64,000 nucleotides of DNA from Asterias rubens (GCF_902459465.1 NC_047082.1:7357407-7421406), one strand, 5' to 3'. Positions 32,091-44,960 are shown, counted from the first letter of the stretch. Notes: generated from the letters alone by a model not told the origin. Numbers and translations: made by a program.

Positions 32091-32261
32091 GGTCTGTTTG
32101 CTTCGTTTTTGAAAGGGCAAGGACACCAATACAGTTTCTTCTTGGCGAATGGCACCCTAGAAGGAAAGTGTCAATTTCTACTGGAGCATTTGAAGTGCAT
32201 AAAGGCAATGACCAGGGGGCATCGAGCAATTGCCTTTGTTGCCTCCGTTATCAACCAGGCC
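32091..32261 (+). mobile_element. MITE family B, near full-length copy
   Basis: Begins GGTCTGTTTGCTTCGTTTTT and ends CCTCCGTTATCAACCAGGCC. It carries both GGGCA..ACCAA words and TTTCTACTGGAGCATTTGAA. Opposite orientation to the 13142 copy. Confidence 0.65.
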
Positions 32262-32479
32262 CGTGTAGTGTTTCCAACGGAACAACCTCAACCATAGTTT
32301 TATTGCTCCATGGTGGTTTTACTGGTACCTGAAATACCTGCATCTATTTTGAAAGAATCTTGCTCTTAAAGTTGGGTGAAATTAAAACATCTTTTTCGAA
32401 TTTCCTGCCTGAATAAAATGCACTGAATGTATTTAAATAAATTTTTAAAATGTGTTTAGCCCTCTGCTCGCTTCCTCTT

Positions 32480-32854
32480 TTAAAGCTATTGGACACTTTC
32501 GGAACAAAAAAAACATTAAAAGTTCACAGATTTACAAATAACTTACAGGGTATGCAGAAGGTAATGGTGAAAGACTTCTCTTGAAATATTACTCCATGAA
32601 ATGCTTTACTTTTTGAGAAAACATTAAAACAATATAAATTCTCGATATCAAGAATTTACAGATTTATTTTAAACACATGTCATGTCTTGGCAAAACGTGC
32701 GGAAACAAGGGTGGGTTTTCCCGTTATTTTCTCCCGACTCCGATGACCGATTGAGCCTAAATTTTCACAGGATTGTTATTTTATATATAAGTTGTGATAC
32801 ACGAAGTGTGGGCCTTGGACAATACTGTTTACCGAAAGTGTCCAATGGCTTTAA
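32480..32854. mobile_element. MITE family A-like element, variant copy
   Basis: TTAA lies on both sides. The terminal inverted repeats are AAAGCTATTGGACACTTTCGG and CCGAAAGTGTCCAATGGCTTT, only one mismatch over 21 bp. The interior retains family words such as TTTTCACAGG.TTGTTATTTTA and GATGACCGATTGAGCC. It is a distinct subfamily by its ends. Confidence 0.75.
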
Positions 32855-33862
32855 GAGACCGCCTCCTCTTTTTATCAGTATTTTTTTCATAAAAAAAGGA
32901 CACATTTAATTTTAGCGGCCTCGTACAAAATTAACATGTTTTTGGCTGTACATTGAATTATGAACTATGACCTTTATCACTTCATCATCATGAAGACACA
33001 ACCCCTTTGTCAATTTATGCCTAATTTTTAATTGCAGTGGCCTATTATTTTAATCAATCATGTATATTTCATTATGCCCAACACAACAGTAAGGTTTATC
33101 GGGATTCAGACAAGCAATGCATTGTGGGAGGGAATATGGGGCGGTTTATATGCAGTTTCTACGACTCGTGCACGCAACGCCTATCTAAACCTTTGTGTGG
33201 GTTCAACAGCGCCCTCTCTTGATATTTTGCTATTCGCGATCAACCTTATATGAATTGGTCTTTTTAATTTGTCTCAACCAAAGTAAATCCGTTCATCGAC
33301 ATCGTGTTAGCTACAACAACAAACAATGTTGTTACTTTTATTTACACTTATTTTAACCATGGAGGAATAAATTTCCATGTTTTAACCAACCAAACATCTT
33401 GTTAAAATTATTTATTAAAATCACAACCATACAATTAATTCAATTGTCATAATTTATTGGATAGTTTATGGAATGTTTTGTGTTGTTGCAAATGCACTCA
33501 ATTCAATTCAAATAAAAATAGTAAATACATTATTCAAATCAAGTTGAAATTGAACAGGCTTAGGGCCACTGATTTTCCGTTTCAGAAAAGTGCAAATTCC
33601 GTTTGGCAAAAACATGAATTCCGTTTCAGGCACAAAAAATTCTGTATCATGTTTTTTAATTAGATAAAAGGTTGTTTAATACCCAGGGACACACTTATAA
33701 AAATCAATTTGAGATAAGTTGCACTGTTGACTTCGTAAAATGTTCATTTGAACTGACAAATTTCAAAAAAATACTTTTTTTTATAATTATTGTGGATTAT
33801 TTTGTATACTGCTGTTCTAAAAAGGTTGCACTGTGACTGCAGTATCAATGCACATGATGTGA

Positions 33863-33988
33863 TAGACTTGATTCCAAGTCTAAAACTGCAGTTGATTCTC
33901 TGCATCAGCCACATTGTAGGCTAATGACAGGAGTGTATCCACAAAAGGGCGCTGTTTCAGCATGATCAAAGACTTGGGAACAAGTCTA
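33863..33988. mobile_element. MITE family D-like inverted repeat element
   Basis: Left end TAGACTTGATTCCAAGTCTA, right end AGACTTGGGAACAAGTCTA. The interior includes AAGGGCGCTGTTTCA. Each end is itself palindromic. It is related to 45921-46143 and 57001-57150. Confidence 0.6.
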
Positions 33989-34730
33989 TGGACGTGACCA
34001 TTCTCCATCCACAAACAAAATGTCAGCCATTTTGTTTTCGCTTTGGCGACAGAATGTTGACAGTTTACGGTTTTATTTTAGACCTTTCCGAGATGAAAAA
34101 ACATTGTATGTGTTCTTATAGATCATAGGTAAGCTAGTTTGTGTATTATTGTTGGTAAAAGAGAGGGAGAAATACAATTTGGGTGAACAACAAAATAATG
34201 TTTAAAACGTGCCGCGAATAATGCCCTTCGCTTAACCATGGCTTAACCATGTTAACAACGTGTGTACATCATGTGTGTAAACATTGAGGATGGTGAAGTA
34301 GAACAGAATGATCCACGGTTAAGATCTCGTACTTTTTAATGGTCTGATTTCTGATGCCTTTTTAGTTTAACAAAAAGAATCTTAATAAAAAATGCAATTT
34401 CAATAGTTTTGGCGTCAAGATAAAAAAAAAAAAAAAAAAAAATCAAATTTTCTGAAATCCCGTTTTCCGTTTCAAAGGGCGGATTCCGCGAATTCCGTCC
34501 GTTTTCCACGATCGCGGAAAATCAGTGGCCCTAAACAGGTCTAGCCCTCCTAAAGCCCTAACTAACTCAAAATTAACCTCGGACATGTCGGACACACGGG
34601 ACGTACACCCATGGAGGACACCTAACCTACGACTACGTACACAAAATAGGATCCATTCGATTTCTAAAATTTTGCTACACGTATTGAGTTATATGGTTAA
34701 ACCGATAACAAAAATGGAACACATACTCAC

Positions 34731-34870
34731 TTAGTTAGTGTGCGGTTGGTGGAATTTTATTCGCTCAGTAGTCAGAGGAAGATCTAGATCAGGGTGAAGA
34801 TTGAACAGCTGAACTGGAAAGTATGTGTACGTGTCACGCCTGTAGACTGGCGTAGGAAGCCATTATATGG
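34731..34870 (-). other. Candidate noncoding first exon of GALE
   Basis: On the minus strand a strong donor (ACTAA|GTGAGTATGT) ends a non-AT-rich stretch at 34731. It is the best upstream donor able to pair with the acceptor at 31495. The left limit at 34870 is only a guess for the transcription start. A TATATG word lies at about 34890-34895. Confidence 0.3.
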
Positions 34871-35893
34871 AGTCAAGGTGCCCAACTAAACATATACCGT
34901 TACGTTGGTCGCGTTTATTTCACAGTTATTCCTCCCGCAAGGGGGCGCTGTTTCAAGCAATTTCACTTTCACTCAGCAGGTAGGGAAAAAAATGAAACAA
35001 AAAACCCGCGATCACAGATTTTAAACCAATTGTTTTATACCTACCTTTTTTAGGCATGGGTGCCGAGATAAATGACTGATATTTCGGTAAATGGTGAATT
35101 AAATGGGTGTCTTAGGCTTGGTTTACGGATTCAAGAAAGGGAACGGAGCATTGTTATTTGGACATCATAATATGTATTTTTTATCAAATTTACATAATTA
35201 TTATTATTAATATTTTTACACAAGTTTTGTTCTGATTGATTACATGGTTAAAATTATTATTTAGTTAAACCACCATGCCCAATATATGTGGCATGTACGC
35301 CCCCCTTCCCTCCCGACAAAAATACAAAACTAATGTTCCTAGTAAACAAACAGCACTTGCACTGCAGACAAATAGCACGTCTTTTGTTTTCACAAGATGT
35401 TATTTATTTTAATTAAAAACCACGCAAGAGGCGTAAACCAATGTAAACATCAGCATGGTTTTTGAATCTCGGACCGTAGTTGTCATCTGTATCAGGAAAA
35501 GCGATACTGCAAAAAGTAAAACATTCGAGTTTTTGGCAGCTCTGGAGTAGTTAACTGTTTTGGAATTTTATTTTGTGGATAATATTGTTTTTTGGAACGG
35601 AAATTTTGATTAAAAAGTCGTGCAAAGTCGCTCGGCAGGCTTACCGCAAACTTGTGTATTTTGGATTGTTATTTGAGTAATGTATCGTATTGGGGCGAAG
35701 TATTGTGTTTATGACTGTGATAAGGATGGACCGGCTTCTAATCGGTCAATACGTCACGCGGTTTGCCTGTGACGTAACAGGATTGTGTTCATCTTGCTAT
35801 TCGATAACAATGTCATTAACATTAAATGAAATCAAGTTGAAATACTGAGTATAGTATGATTTTGGGTACGACAAAAATTGTGATATAAATTCA
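34871..35893. other. Spacer between GALE and the PPxY gene 1
   Basis: No gene is recognised. The side near 35894 must include the 3' UTR of the minus-strand membrane-protein gene. An ATTAAA-type signal lies at about 35823 on the minus strand. A fragment near 34925-35030 shares GGGGGCGCTGTTTCAAGCAA and CGCGATC words with family D MITEs. Confidence 0.35.
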
Positions 35894-37229
35894 TTAGTCT
35901 TTGAGTTCCGCATCATCGGATGGGGGTGGCGCATCCCAGGCAGCCCCACCTACATAAACAGCTGAGTACGGTGGTGGCGGTATCATGACGTCACTGATGA
36001 TGTCAGCATAAGGTGGCGGCTGGCAGAGTTCTGATTGGTCAAACTCATCGTCCACATCTTGTTGGTTCTCGTTCTCGCCGTCTTCAGTGCGCCTGCGTCT
36101 GGCGTTCTTTTTCTCATGTGTGGACACCATATGGTGGATGCAGCGGAGGCAGTGCAGAAAACAGCACACGAGGACAAGGACGCCCCCACCGGCGATAAGG
36201 AGAATCACCCAAGGCTGGTTTAACGCTGGAGTAGAACAAGAGACAGGAATTATTTCATGTTCATTATTAAACTTAGTCCAACCTTTACCCCGGTGTGTCA
36301 GGGGATTTATGTCACCCATCGGGCAAACTGTGTACTACAAACTTCTTCTGATAGCGCCCTCTTTTTGAATCTCCTCCCTACATCTGCAATGAGGGGGACA
36401 GAATCTCCGGCCTCAGAACTCCCTGGGACCAGCCCCACCGTTTAAACCATGGCAAGCAAGAAACAAATGTTGTCACACAGTTAAACAGTGAACAAGTTGT
36501 TTTCATTCTAGAAATCTGGTGTGGATCTACCTGTTGGTCGATGTGGATTTGTTTTTCCAGCGTCTCCGTGACTTGGACGTGCCCTTCTACTGTATCTTCC
36601 TGTCAATTAATTAAAAAGGGAAGACATACAGGTAAGCAACATTGTCTTGTGATAAATCTCCGGCCCGCGGAGTCTACGCAAACATAACATGTTTTGTCTA
36701 TATTATGCAGGAAGAGCTCTGAACTGGCTTTCATTTCATGATCTGCTTACTGAGTTCTACGCTTACGGCGCATATAATCTAAATTACCTACAGAGTCCGT
36801 AAGCGCAAAATATGTTAGGTAAGCAGATCCATACAAAAGTACACTGCGCATGTGTAAAATCGTTGCGGTACCGCTGCTAAAAAAAAGTATTCGAACTGCC
36901 TCCGGGCAAAACGACGGTGGTCATGACACATTCTAGAGTTTCGAAGGTTCTATGGTTCGAATCCCAACCGAGTAACATGCCTATGATTAATCCGGGTTGA
37001 CATAAACTGGGAAAGTACTGTATATAAAACGTGCTAAATCGGGTTTAGGGTCAAACTAAAATAATGTACAATCCCTTTAACTTTTGAAAAGTGCGTTTTT
37101 TTGTTTCTGAATTAGGACATAAGAATGTAATTAAAGAGACTTACGTGCATCAGTAGTTGACAAGATCACTAACAACGCAAGACAGATACTGATGAAGTTG
37201 ATCAATCTTCTCTGGCTCAGAACCTCCAT
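35894..37229 (-). CDS. Small type I membrane protein with two PPxY motifs (gene 1)
   Basis: Not recognised as a named family. Three exons: 37229-37145, 36599-36531, 36225-35894, each junction phase 1 with GT-AG sites, giving 161 residues. Exon 1 is a signal peptide (NFISICLALLVILSTTDA, residues about 11-28). Exon 2 encodes a short basic ectodomain without cysteine. Exon 3 starts at the membrane: PWVILLIAGGGVLVLVCCFL, then a His/Arg-rich juxtamembrane part, an acidic stretch and a tail with PPPYAD and PPPPYSAV. PPxY motifs bind WW domains, for instance of NEDD4-type ligases, so an adaptor or trafficking role is inferred. Two similar genes follow on the same strand. An alternative view is a Shisa- or WBP1-like protein, but the cysteine-rich ectodomain of Shisa is absent. 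Confidence 0.75.
36880..37075 (+). mobile_element. tRNA-derived SINE (type 1), copy d
   Basis: A box side GGTGGTCATGACACATTCTA, B box GGTTCGAATCCCA, tail GGGTCAAACTAAAATAATG. Inserted in the first intron of PPxY gene 1. Confidence 0.6.
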
Positions 37230-40089
37230 GATTATGGTTGAGTTTTACTTTATGGTTGGTGCTGCAGATGTGATCATGGAGCTATGAAAAGTGGGATGTA
37301 CTAGTTTCTTTTAGTGAGACATCAAAGAGGCTCTTCACACCATAAAGGAAATAACTGATAATCAGCCCGTCCACAACTTTGATTAAACAATGAGGAAGGG
37401 ACAAGTCACAGGTGCACATGTGCAGAGGCTGTTGTCAACTAACTGTGACGATTGTTGCTGTGAATGAGTCTGCAAAAAAAACTCATTTATTTCTAATGTG
37501 AACCAACAGTCAAGAACACTTTATTATTTCCGCATTCATACCTTACACACAACAACACAACGCTGTCGCCTTTCGAACCTTCCAATAAGCAGGAAGTGTT
37601 GTAGAGTGTATACCAAACCAGTGTATACAAACACAAACATTGCATGCTCACTCATTCAATTGGCATAAAGCGAAACCTTGTGTATTTTTTACTCTGTCTG
37701 TAGTGTTTATGATCGCACAGTGTCAAAAGGTGCCCACGGATATTTCAAATCCATCTGACTCGGCAGATTTGACATGAATATCCTATCTCATTTGGGGATT
37801 AGAAATCCAAACTCTGTTGGATTCCTCCATGGCTGGACGGATGTTGGTTTTTTTGTATATATAAAACGATTCAACCAAGCTCATGGACTGACTCCTATGA
37901 TATTCCTAAGGGGGTTATAGGCGTTTTCCCCTGTTTTGTGACAAACAAGGTCAGCAAACAAACTTGATCTTTAGACATGTACCAATCTAAATATTGCTAA
38001 GTGTTACGTCACACAATATACAGACCACAATGGTAATATATTATGGACTTCTAATCTTAAAAGATGAATCTTAGTTCATTGTGAAAATCGAGCACAGGGC
38101 ACTAAGAATTGTTTTGATAAAAGGTAGCTTTAGTACTAACAGAATATGGTTACCAGTCAAACTACCACACATGCACACTCAGTGACTGGTCTCCTGCTCA
38201 TATTTTCTGCTTTTTCAGAAAGTTGTTAAGCAATACTTAGTGTTAAAACGGCTATATGAAATCGGCCCCATGTCTACAGTATTCAATCTCGCCACTTTTG
38301 GGAGTGTCCAAAACAACATCCCTGTTCGCGCTTCCACCACAACACACAAAGCTATGGACTGCTGCTGATGATTTACCATTCGTGCCTACTTTTCCAAACA
38401 ATGGATAGCTGCCAATACTTATAGGTCATATCTTAACATTTAAATCGAGCTAACAGAGTGGGGTAGGTTTTGTGGTCTTGAAAACCCATACCAATTATGA
38501 TGGGAGGTAATAAAATGGGAGTCATGGGACGGGAAATAATGCTTTGAATTTCCTTCGCTATGACTAAACATTATGTGACCTACATTGCCGTGAACTCTAG
38601 TTTAAGATGGTATTTAGGCATGGGGCTATCAAACATTTAAACGAGGGAAGAATTAAAGAAAAACGTTTCCAAAACTAATGTTAATTACAGGCAAGTTTCC
38701 CCAGTGCTTGTCAAAACTCCAAAAAAAAATTATACACAAGTTTGGAAAGGGCATAAGGTCTTAATATGAACCAGTTGGTTTCTATGCAAGGAAATGTAGT
38801 TTCCGCTCTATACCTCCTATCAACCCTGACATGTCACCATGTTATCATTCGACTATTTTACATCTATACATAACTAAGGTGGATTTGAGTAGTGTTGGTT
38901 CTGAAAAGTAAATAGTTAACGACTCAATGTTTCGATCGGTATACTCTGAGCGTCTTCAGGTGTCAAAGGTGTCAAATGCCTTTAAACTCACAAACATCCG
39001 GGACACGCCATAATTAAAATACATGCTAATGGGATCGTGACAAAGCAAAATGGTTGTGCTAAATACGTAAACAAAGACTTGTCACCGATATATATTTGGA
39101 ATTTTTAATTAAAACTTCGGCTTAAAGTTGTTGCTTGTGTTCACCGTAGTCATGGATGAGATATTAATGACATTTACAATAAACCATCAAATATTCTCAA
39201 ACATTCACTTACAAAATAAAAAGGGCATCTTAAAAAGAAAAAACAATGGCCACTGTTCGGTGATGCACATTTACCAAGCTTTGGTTTTCCTTTCTAAAAG
39301 AAAACACACACACAAAATAAACAAGTCTCACGAATTCCGAAACTCTACTCTGCGGTAGTATACAGCAAGACATGTTCTCAAAAGAATATAATCTACCAAG
39401 CAAGATGGCGGCATTACCACATTGAAACACACGTCTTAAATCCCATACATATGTACAAAGACTATGAGCCAAATTCCAAGTAATGTAAGTTGTTTGAGTG
39501 GTATTCTGATGGCACAAAATTTAGTAAGTAAGATTTGATGTTACACACAAACTCTGAGGATCAAAACTTATTTTCAAAGAATCAAACCATCCATACAGCG
39601 GTGTCGGTCAGGTTCCCTGCATGTACACTCCACACTGGATTCGCAATAAACAATACACAACGAAGTACCCGACTATTTCCACCTCCTGTCTCGGTATTGT
39701 GTACAACGTGAGTAACTTATGTAAGAAATCCCTATGAATACACAATCTGCGAAGCGTAAATTATTTTTTGTATTGTGTTTCTCAAAATGCATTGCAAATC
39801 TACTGTGACTTCTTGCCACGTAAGTTTTTATTGCCAATTGTTTTCAGAGCCATAACCAAACGTGTACTATGATGGCCCTGAAGGGGCATCGCACATCGCC
39901 AATTTGCAAAGATTGCGATGTGCGATGTCCGATGTCCCTTCAGGGCCACCATAGTATACAGACCCTATAGGATGGTCATGCTCCTATCATCTTGAACTTT
40001 CAATTCTTAAAGTGTTTTTAATAAATAATTATTTTCTTTCATGCTCATTTTCCCCAGACGGGTCCATTACTTCCATAGTTTATCAATAT
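37230..40089. other. Spacer between PPxY genes 1 and 2
   Basis: No exon recognised. It holds a fold-back element at 39862-39959 and a weak family C fragment near 38190-38270 (TTTCTGCTTTTTCAG, AGTTGTTAAGCAA, GGCTATATGAAATCGGCCCC). The side near 37230-37350 should contain the promoter and leader of gene 1. Confidence 0.35.
39862..39959. mobile_element. Fold-back element with compound arms
   Basis: The outer arms are TACTATGATGGCCCTGAAGG and CCTTCAGGGCCACCATAGTA. The inner arms are CATCGCACATCGC and GCGATGTGCGATG. The central part differs in length between arms because GATGTCC is duplicated on one side. It is about 98 bp, in a spacer. Confidence 0.6.
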
Positions 40090-40736
40090 TCAAAGTAACA
40101 CGTGATCACCAGTCTCCATGACGTCACTATTAGCTGTTTCCAATGCTGTTGGTTCAATGACGACATCTTGTAATTCCATGTCGTCGTCATCGTCGTCATC
40201 GTCATTTATGAGTGGCTCGTCTTGTGGGATATCAATGACAACCGAGTCATTGACGACATCACGTACATCAGAGTGAGGCACACTCGACACTGACACCGAT
40301 TCGATGTTTTCAGTCGGGATCGGTTCAGTATCGATTATTGCGGCACTCGTAGCCTGCTGTTGCGATAGGGAGGGGACACCGGAACCGCAAGCCTCTTCAT
40401 AAGAGGGCGGTGGAGGGCGCTCTGCGTAGGGTGGTGATTTCGGTCCATGATAATGAACAATCGACGTAGAGGACATGATACTACCCGATGGCTCATTATT
40501 TGATTCTTGGGTCGCCCGTCGCATTGTCATACGTCTTGTACTCTCGCAGTTCCTCGTGTGTCTGATGTTAGGGAATGGCGTCATGGGAGAGTTTGGGTTG
40601 TATGGGCTTCGAGCTGGTAATATACCAGGGCATTGATCCTCACATTTCTGTACACATCTGTAGAGCCACGAGCAGCAAGCAATTAAGAACAGGACGAAAA
40701 AGATCGCGAGTATCCACGGGATAAATTCGGATAAAT
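40090..40736 (-). CDS. Terminal exon of PPxY membrane-protein gene 2
   Basis: Phase-1 terminal exon starting after a good acceptor (ctctttttcag). The frame is open from the acceptor to the stop (215 codons). It begins DLSEF (D completed from the previous exon), then a membrane helix IPWILAIFFVLFLIACCSWL and a Cys-rich juxtamembrane run (YRCVQKCEDQC). The long tail has SPPYAERPPPPSYEEA (one canonical PPxY, PPSY), a Ser/Thr-rich middle and a run of eight aspartates encoded by GAC/GAT repeats, ending DHVLL. Layout matches genes 1 and 3: phase-1 entry, helix at once, proline-rich tail. The upstream signal-peptide exon was not found. A candidate short exon at 43454-43519 ends with a phase-1 donor, but this is weak. 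Confidence 0.65.
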
Positions 40737-42196
40737 CTGAAAAAGAGAGACAGAAAGATTGATTTATGTGAATAAATATCTCAAGTGGTCGTCGATCATT
40801 TAAACAAATTCAAATTCAAATTAAATAAGCCATAGATAGATAGATGTGGTTATCGTTCCCTACAATGACGTCACAAACGTTAAGTAAGACTTGGATGCGT
40901 CACAAAATGATTGCCTTGGGTCAGTGCTGCCTTATTTTGTGTAGGCCAACTTGTCTATATGCATGACAAGTCTGAATAATTGGTGACGTAGGCCTATACA
41001 GGGATAAAAGCTATCGCAATTTTTCAAAATGGCCGCCATTTTGTCACATCCCCAACATCACTACTAGTTGTGCATATGCAACACTTGCTCTAAAGGGTTA
41101 AAGAAAGGTAACGCGAACGACAAGTGCTCATTAGAACACAGGAAATGACAAATACATGTAATGGGATATCAGATATTTTGCTGGTTCATAATATCAAAAG
41201 GCTAAATGAAGATTTTCGTCAAGCAAAGATATATTTTTAGATATATTGCGAGTCTTAGTTCGAGATGTCTATTCACATACTGTTGTTACAAACATTTTGA
41301 AGAGTCATTGAACAAAAATATGGGTCTTTTAAACTACGTTTATTTGTCTTCAACCATTGTTCGGTCTGTTAAGCTGCACTGTACGAGGTTGCATAATCAC
41401 ATCGACCCCTCCATGGTCATTGTACCAGACGTACATGTAGGTTGTGACCTGCAAACAACCTCGTGTAAAGAATTGTTTTATAGACAAACCTAATTGCTTA
41501 CCAACTAATGTAAAAGCTTCACATGAGTTTTGTATTTGCGATTTAGGACTGCATGACAATTCCGGAGTCTTTGTTTTAATTTCTACTCAGAATAGTCCAC
41601 AGTAATTCCCAACGAACAATAATATAGCAGTATATTTAAAGACTGAGTCACTACTAAAAATAGCCTTATACCCATGGTACAACCAGGGTCTGACCTGGGG
41701 GCAAGGTTGCATTATGAAGTTTTGGGGCTTACTCGACAGTTCGGTCAAGGAGGCATTTCCTATTGGGTGGGGGGTCGACATTTTACACCACTCGCACTTA
41801 CACTTTTATCGCATAAAAGACGTTTTTGCATACAGTTTCATCTTAATTAAACACAAGGAAATGTTACAAAACTAAGCATTTTTTTGTTTGCTGTTCTAAA
41901 CTTAATACATACATAATACTTACTATGCCAGGGCATGCTGTCAAAGTTGCCCAGACGGCTCAATGATCAGATACAAGTGTCAAGGCGATTCAAATGCGAT
42001 AACCTCGTTGTCCAATTAGTCTAATCCTGTCTCAAAACACATCCGATAAAAGTCATCAAGTCAAAAGGACACTCAAAGACATCACAATGATGCACAATTA
42101 ATGTTTCTAAACGTGTGAATAAACAGTATGGTTGATCTCCTATTCTGATTCTACAGTCAGTGTTTTCTTCAGTGTTTTTTTTTCAGTGATCAAGCT

Positions 42197-42256
42197 TCAG
42201 CCACAGCCATATAGCCATATAGCCATAGCCATTAGCCATATAGCCATAGCCATAGC
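42197..42256. repeat. AGCCAT/ATAGCC microsatellite
   Basis: An imperfect run of AGCCATAGCCAT and AGCCATATAGCCAT units. It accounts for the apparent plus-strand open frame here. Confidence 0.85.
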
Positions 42257-43464
42257 CGATAATCCAGACAGTCCCTACAGGTGTTTCTCGAAAACGTTAC
42301 CACCTAAAATTAATTAATGAGGATTTATTGGTTTGTTGTTTTTTTGTCTATATAGGATTGTAATGGTTAGTTTTAAAGAGGGGCTCAATGCCAAGTTCAA
42401 ACTCAGTTTTGCGATCCATTCATTTTTCAAAGGATCTCTTTATGAAAATGGGGGAAAATTCAGAATTATCTAACCTCAAGGGGCGTTTTCGTGGTCGCAA
42501 TCAATCGGTTGAACTTGCCATTGGTTGATTACTAGCCATTGACCGAAAAAAAAGGACGGAGAGATTTAGCTCATTTCTGAAATTGGTTGATAGGCCTATA
42601 TTCAATCAAAAACAGCTTAAAATTTGAACTTTTGACTGGCACACAAATTTCCTCTTTGCACTGTAAAGACCCATTTGTACTTTTTACGTTCGATGACGTC
42701 ACAATTAAATTTTTCCTGTCGGAATAAAATTAAATTTTACACCATTTTCACGTGAGCTTAGAGACGAGTAATATTGTTCCGACTTGCATTATGAATTTAT
42801 CTATTTAAAAATGAGTGAATCACAAAACTGAACTTGAAATTGAAGCCACTCTTTAACACAAACACCCCTCTAAAAGAAATGAACCGTCCCTATGCACGTT
42901 GGGATATCAGCTAGCAGATTCTAAATTGGAACTTCCGATGACAAGTTATGGGTAGCAGTGACAGTACATTATAAATCGACAAAACGTCTTTATCATTACA
43001 CGTTACAGCTCATTGCTATATTGGGTATAGATCATACAGATTCTCCTTTAGTAGTCTCGACCATTGGATTATATGAAGACACGTGTCCATTCTATATCTA
43101 TAACTGTTTTATTATACTGATATAGTTATGCCAGTATAGGCCTAGTTAGAATATAATGGATAATACACCACTTTATTAACGGGCGGATGTGAGCAAAGTA
43201 AATGAAAATTGCTTGAAATTATTTACAGAAATACTAATGCAACACAACTCAAACAGATTGTGACAACCCGTCAATTAAAAGAAATCCATGATTGGAGTGG
43301 AATTATTTGGATATTCAGCCTCGAAACTTTTTCCAGAGGGCGCTTTTTACAGCAATAGTGACGTCATCACTATTTGTCCACAACGTCAATTTGAAGAAAA
43401 ACAAGACTTATACCATGTATTGTGAACATGGTACTTATCATGCATTTAAACTTACCTATGCTCT

Positions 43465-43668
43465 CTAAATCAAACATGGGCGCGTTTTTATTTGTCCAAG
43501 GTTCTTTAAGTCGGCTGGTTCTACATAGGAGTTTGAGAAGAACGGTTGACCGAAGAACGCCAAAGGGACGGTACAAGTTTCACCCGGTCGACCGTGGTAC
43601 AACCATGTACAACGGACGTTCAACCTTAAAACACGCCTCACCGTCTTGTTCTTACGAAGACATTTACG
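43465..43668 (-). other. Unassigned cysteine-containing open frame
   Basis: Minus-strand frame, 67 codons between stops, without an ATG. It contains CTWLYHGRPGETCTVPLAFF, GQPFFSNSYVEPADLKNLGQ and four cysteines. It looks protein-like and sits upstream of PPxY gene 2, where an ectodomain exon would be expected. However, it ends in a stop codon just before the nearest good donor (43454), which belongs to another frame. The plus strand has an overlapping 105-codon frame. I cannot decide which, if any, is real. Confidence 0.25.
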
Positions 43669-44257
43669 TCATACCACATCGTCGAGACTTGGTTATTCAA
43701 AAACTTGACTTGATGGACGAGAAGTTCCGATTGGGTTGATTTTACACCACGAACGTGCGAAGAGTATTCCTGAATATTGAGTTATATTGGGAAGAAAACT
43801 ATACTCGATGATAATTTTTGCAATATACATGCAATTTTGCTGTATTGGAAAGTTTTACTTGATGATAGCTTGGCGTTCATATAATACTTGGATATCCTTT
43901 TCTAGTTTCGATGTGACATAGTTGGATTGTTTCACCAGGCTAGTTTGGCATCATACAGTCATGACCGCACGTTTGTCGATTAGTCATGATAGCTTGGGTG
44001 CATACTTCTGCAAGGCCTGTCTTTAATATTCACGTAAGCCGTGCCTGAGATAAAAGCCAAGCTAGGCAGCTACCCACTTATTTTACGAAGGGGAAGGGTA
44101 TATTGGGGAAATATTCAAAGCACCTCAACGTTACGTTCTTCCGGCTTTGATAATTCTGATTCAGAATCTTAACAGATAGTAGACTTGCTTCAAGTCCCTT
44201 GTTAACCCTGACTTACCCTCAGAGAGGGAGCTGACCATATCGCGATGCTAATGTGTT

Positions 44258-44407
44258 GCTTAAAAGCTTCCCTGCTTAGCAAAAGGAGGATGATACCAGT
44301 CACAGATGGTGGTATGGTAGTTTGGCTGGTAAACATAATTCTGGTAAGCATAAATTTGTTGTGCTCAGCAAATGTTTACTCTTGTGAGCAGTTCTATGAA
44401 ATTGGGA
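44258..44407. mobile_element. MITE family C copy
   Basis: Contains CTTCCCTGCTTAGCAAAAGG, TAGTTTGGCTGGTAAACATA, TTCTGGTAAGCATAAATTTG and GAGCAGTTCTATGAAATTGG, in the same order as the half-element at 55620-55690. Confidence 0.55.
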
Positions 44408-44763
44408 CTGCGGGTCGTTTCGTTTCAAGAAGTACTCACGTCTTAAACATTATCTGTTATTTGTGCTCATTTTGTTTTTATTTATAAGAATTATGCACTG
44501 GTGCTGAATTAATTTATCACAATTACCCAGAAGTCATGAAACCTTTCCTAACAAGAGTTCAAACCATAATTAATAACTCAGTTACTTGCGAAATGATCAC
44601 ACTGCTCTTTATCAACAGCTATTAAACATTAATGTGTATTTTTGTTCTTTTTATAACACATCATTACTAATCAATTGCAGGCCGTCCGACCGGGACAGTA
44701 GAAAATCAGTTATAAGTCGTAAAAAAACACAAAATCCCTCACAAAATCCTTCACAAATTCATT

Positions 44764-44960
44764 TTGGTTTACCCATTCACACTGATGTGTGCAAGCAGTG
44801 TGTACTCATTTTTTCCCGAGCTCTGTAAAAAAAAAAATCACAGGCATACGGGTGGGATTCGAACCCACGACCTTTGCAGTTATAGAGCAAAGTCTTACCA
44901 AATGAAAAACAAATTCTTAGCTACTCAATTGCTACCTTTCAGTGTTATTTTGGTCATCTT
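44764..44960 (-). mobile_element. tRNA-derived SINE (type 1), copy e
   Basis: Plus-strand order GGTTTACCCATTCACACTGA, GAGCTCTGTAAA, GTGGGATTCGAACCCACGAC, CTTTGCAGTTATAGAGCAAA and GTCTTACCAA corresponds to a minus-strand tRNA-like head and B box. Confidence 0.6.

Larger units (their letters stand above)
31500..34730. other. Probable GALE intron upstream of the coding exons
   Basis: AT-rich DNA with a family B MITE (32091), a family A-like MITE (32480), a family D-like inverted repeat (33863) and a poly-A run at about 34423-34442. No exon is recognised. Confidence 0.4.

Noticed and set aside
36013..36445. Several plus-strand frames of 60-93 codons
   Set aside because: Shadows of the terminal exon of PPxY gene 1, which has splice sites, a membrane helix and PPxY motifs on the other strand.
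43422..43739. 105-codon plus-strand frame as a gene
   Set aside because: No clear acceptor or donor, no motif, and two competing minus-strand frames in the same place; left as an open question instead of a gene.
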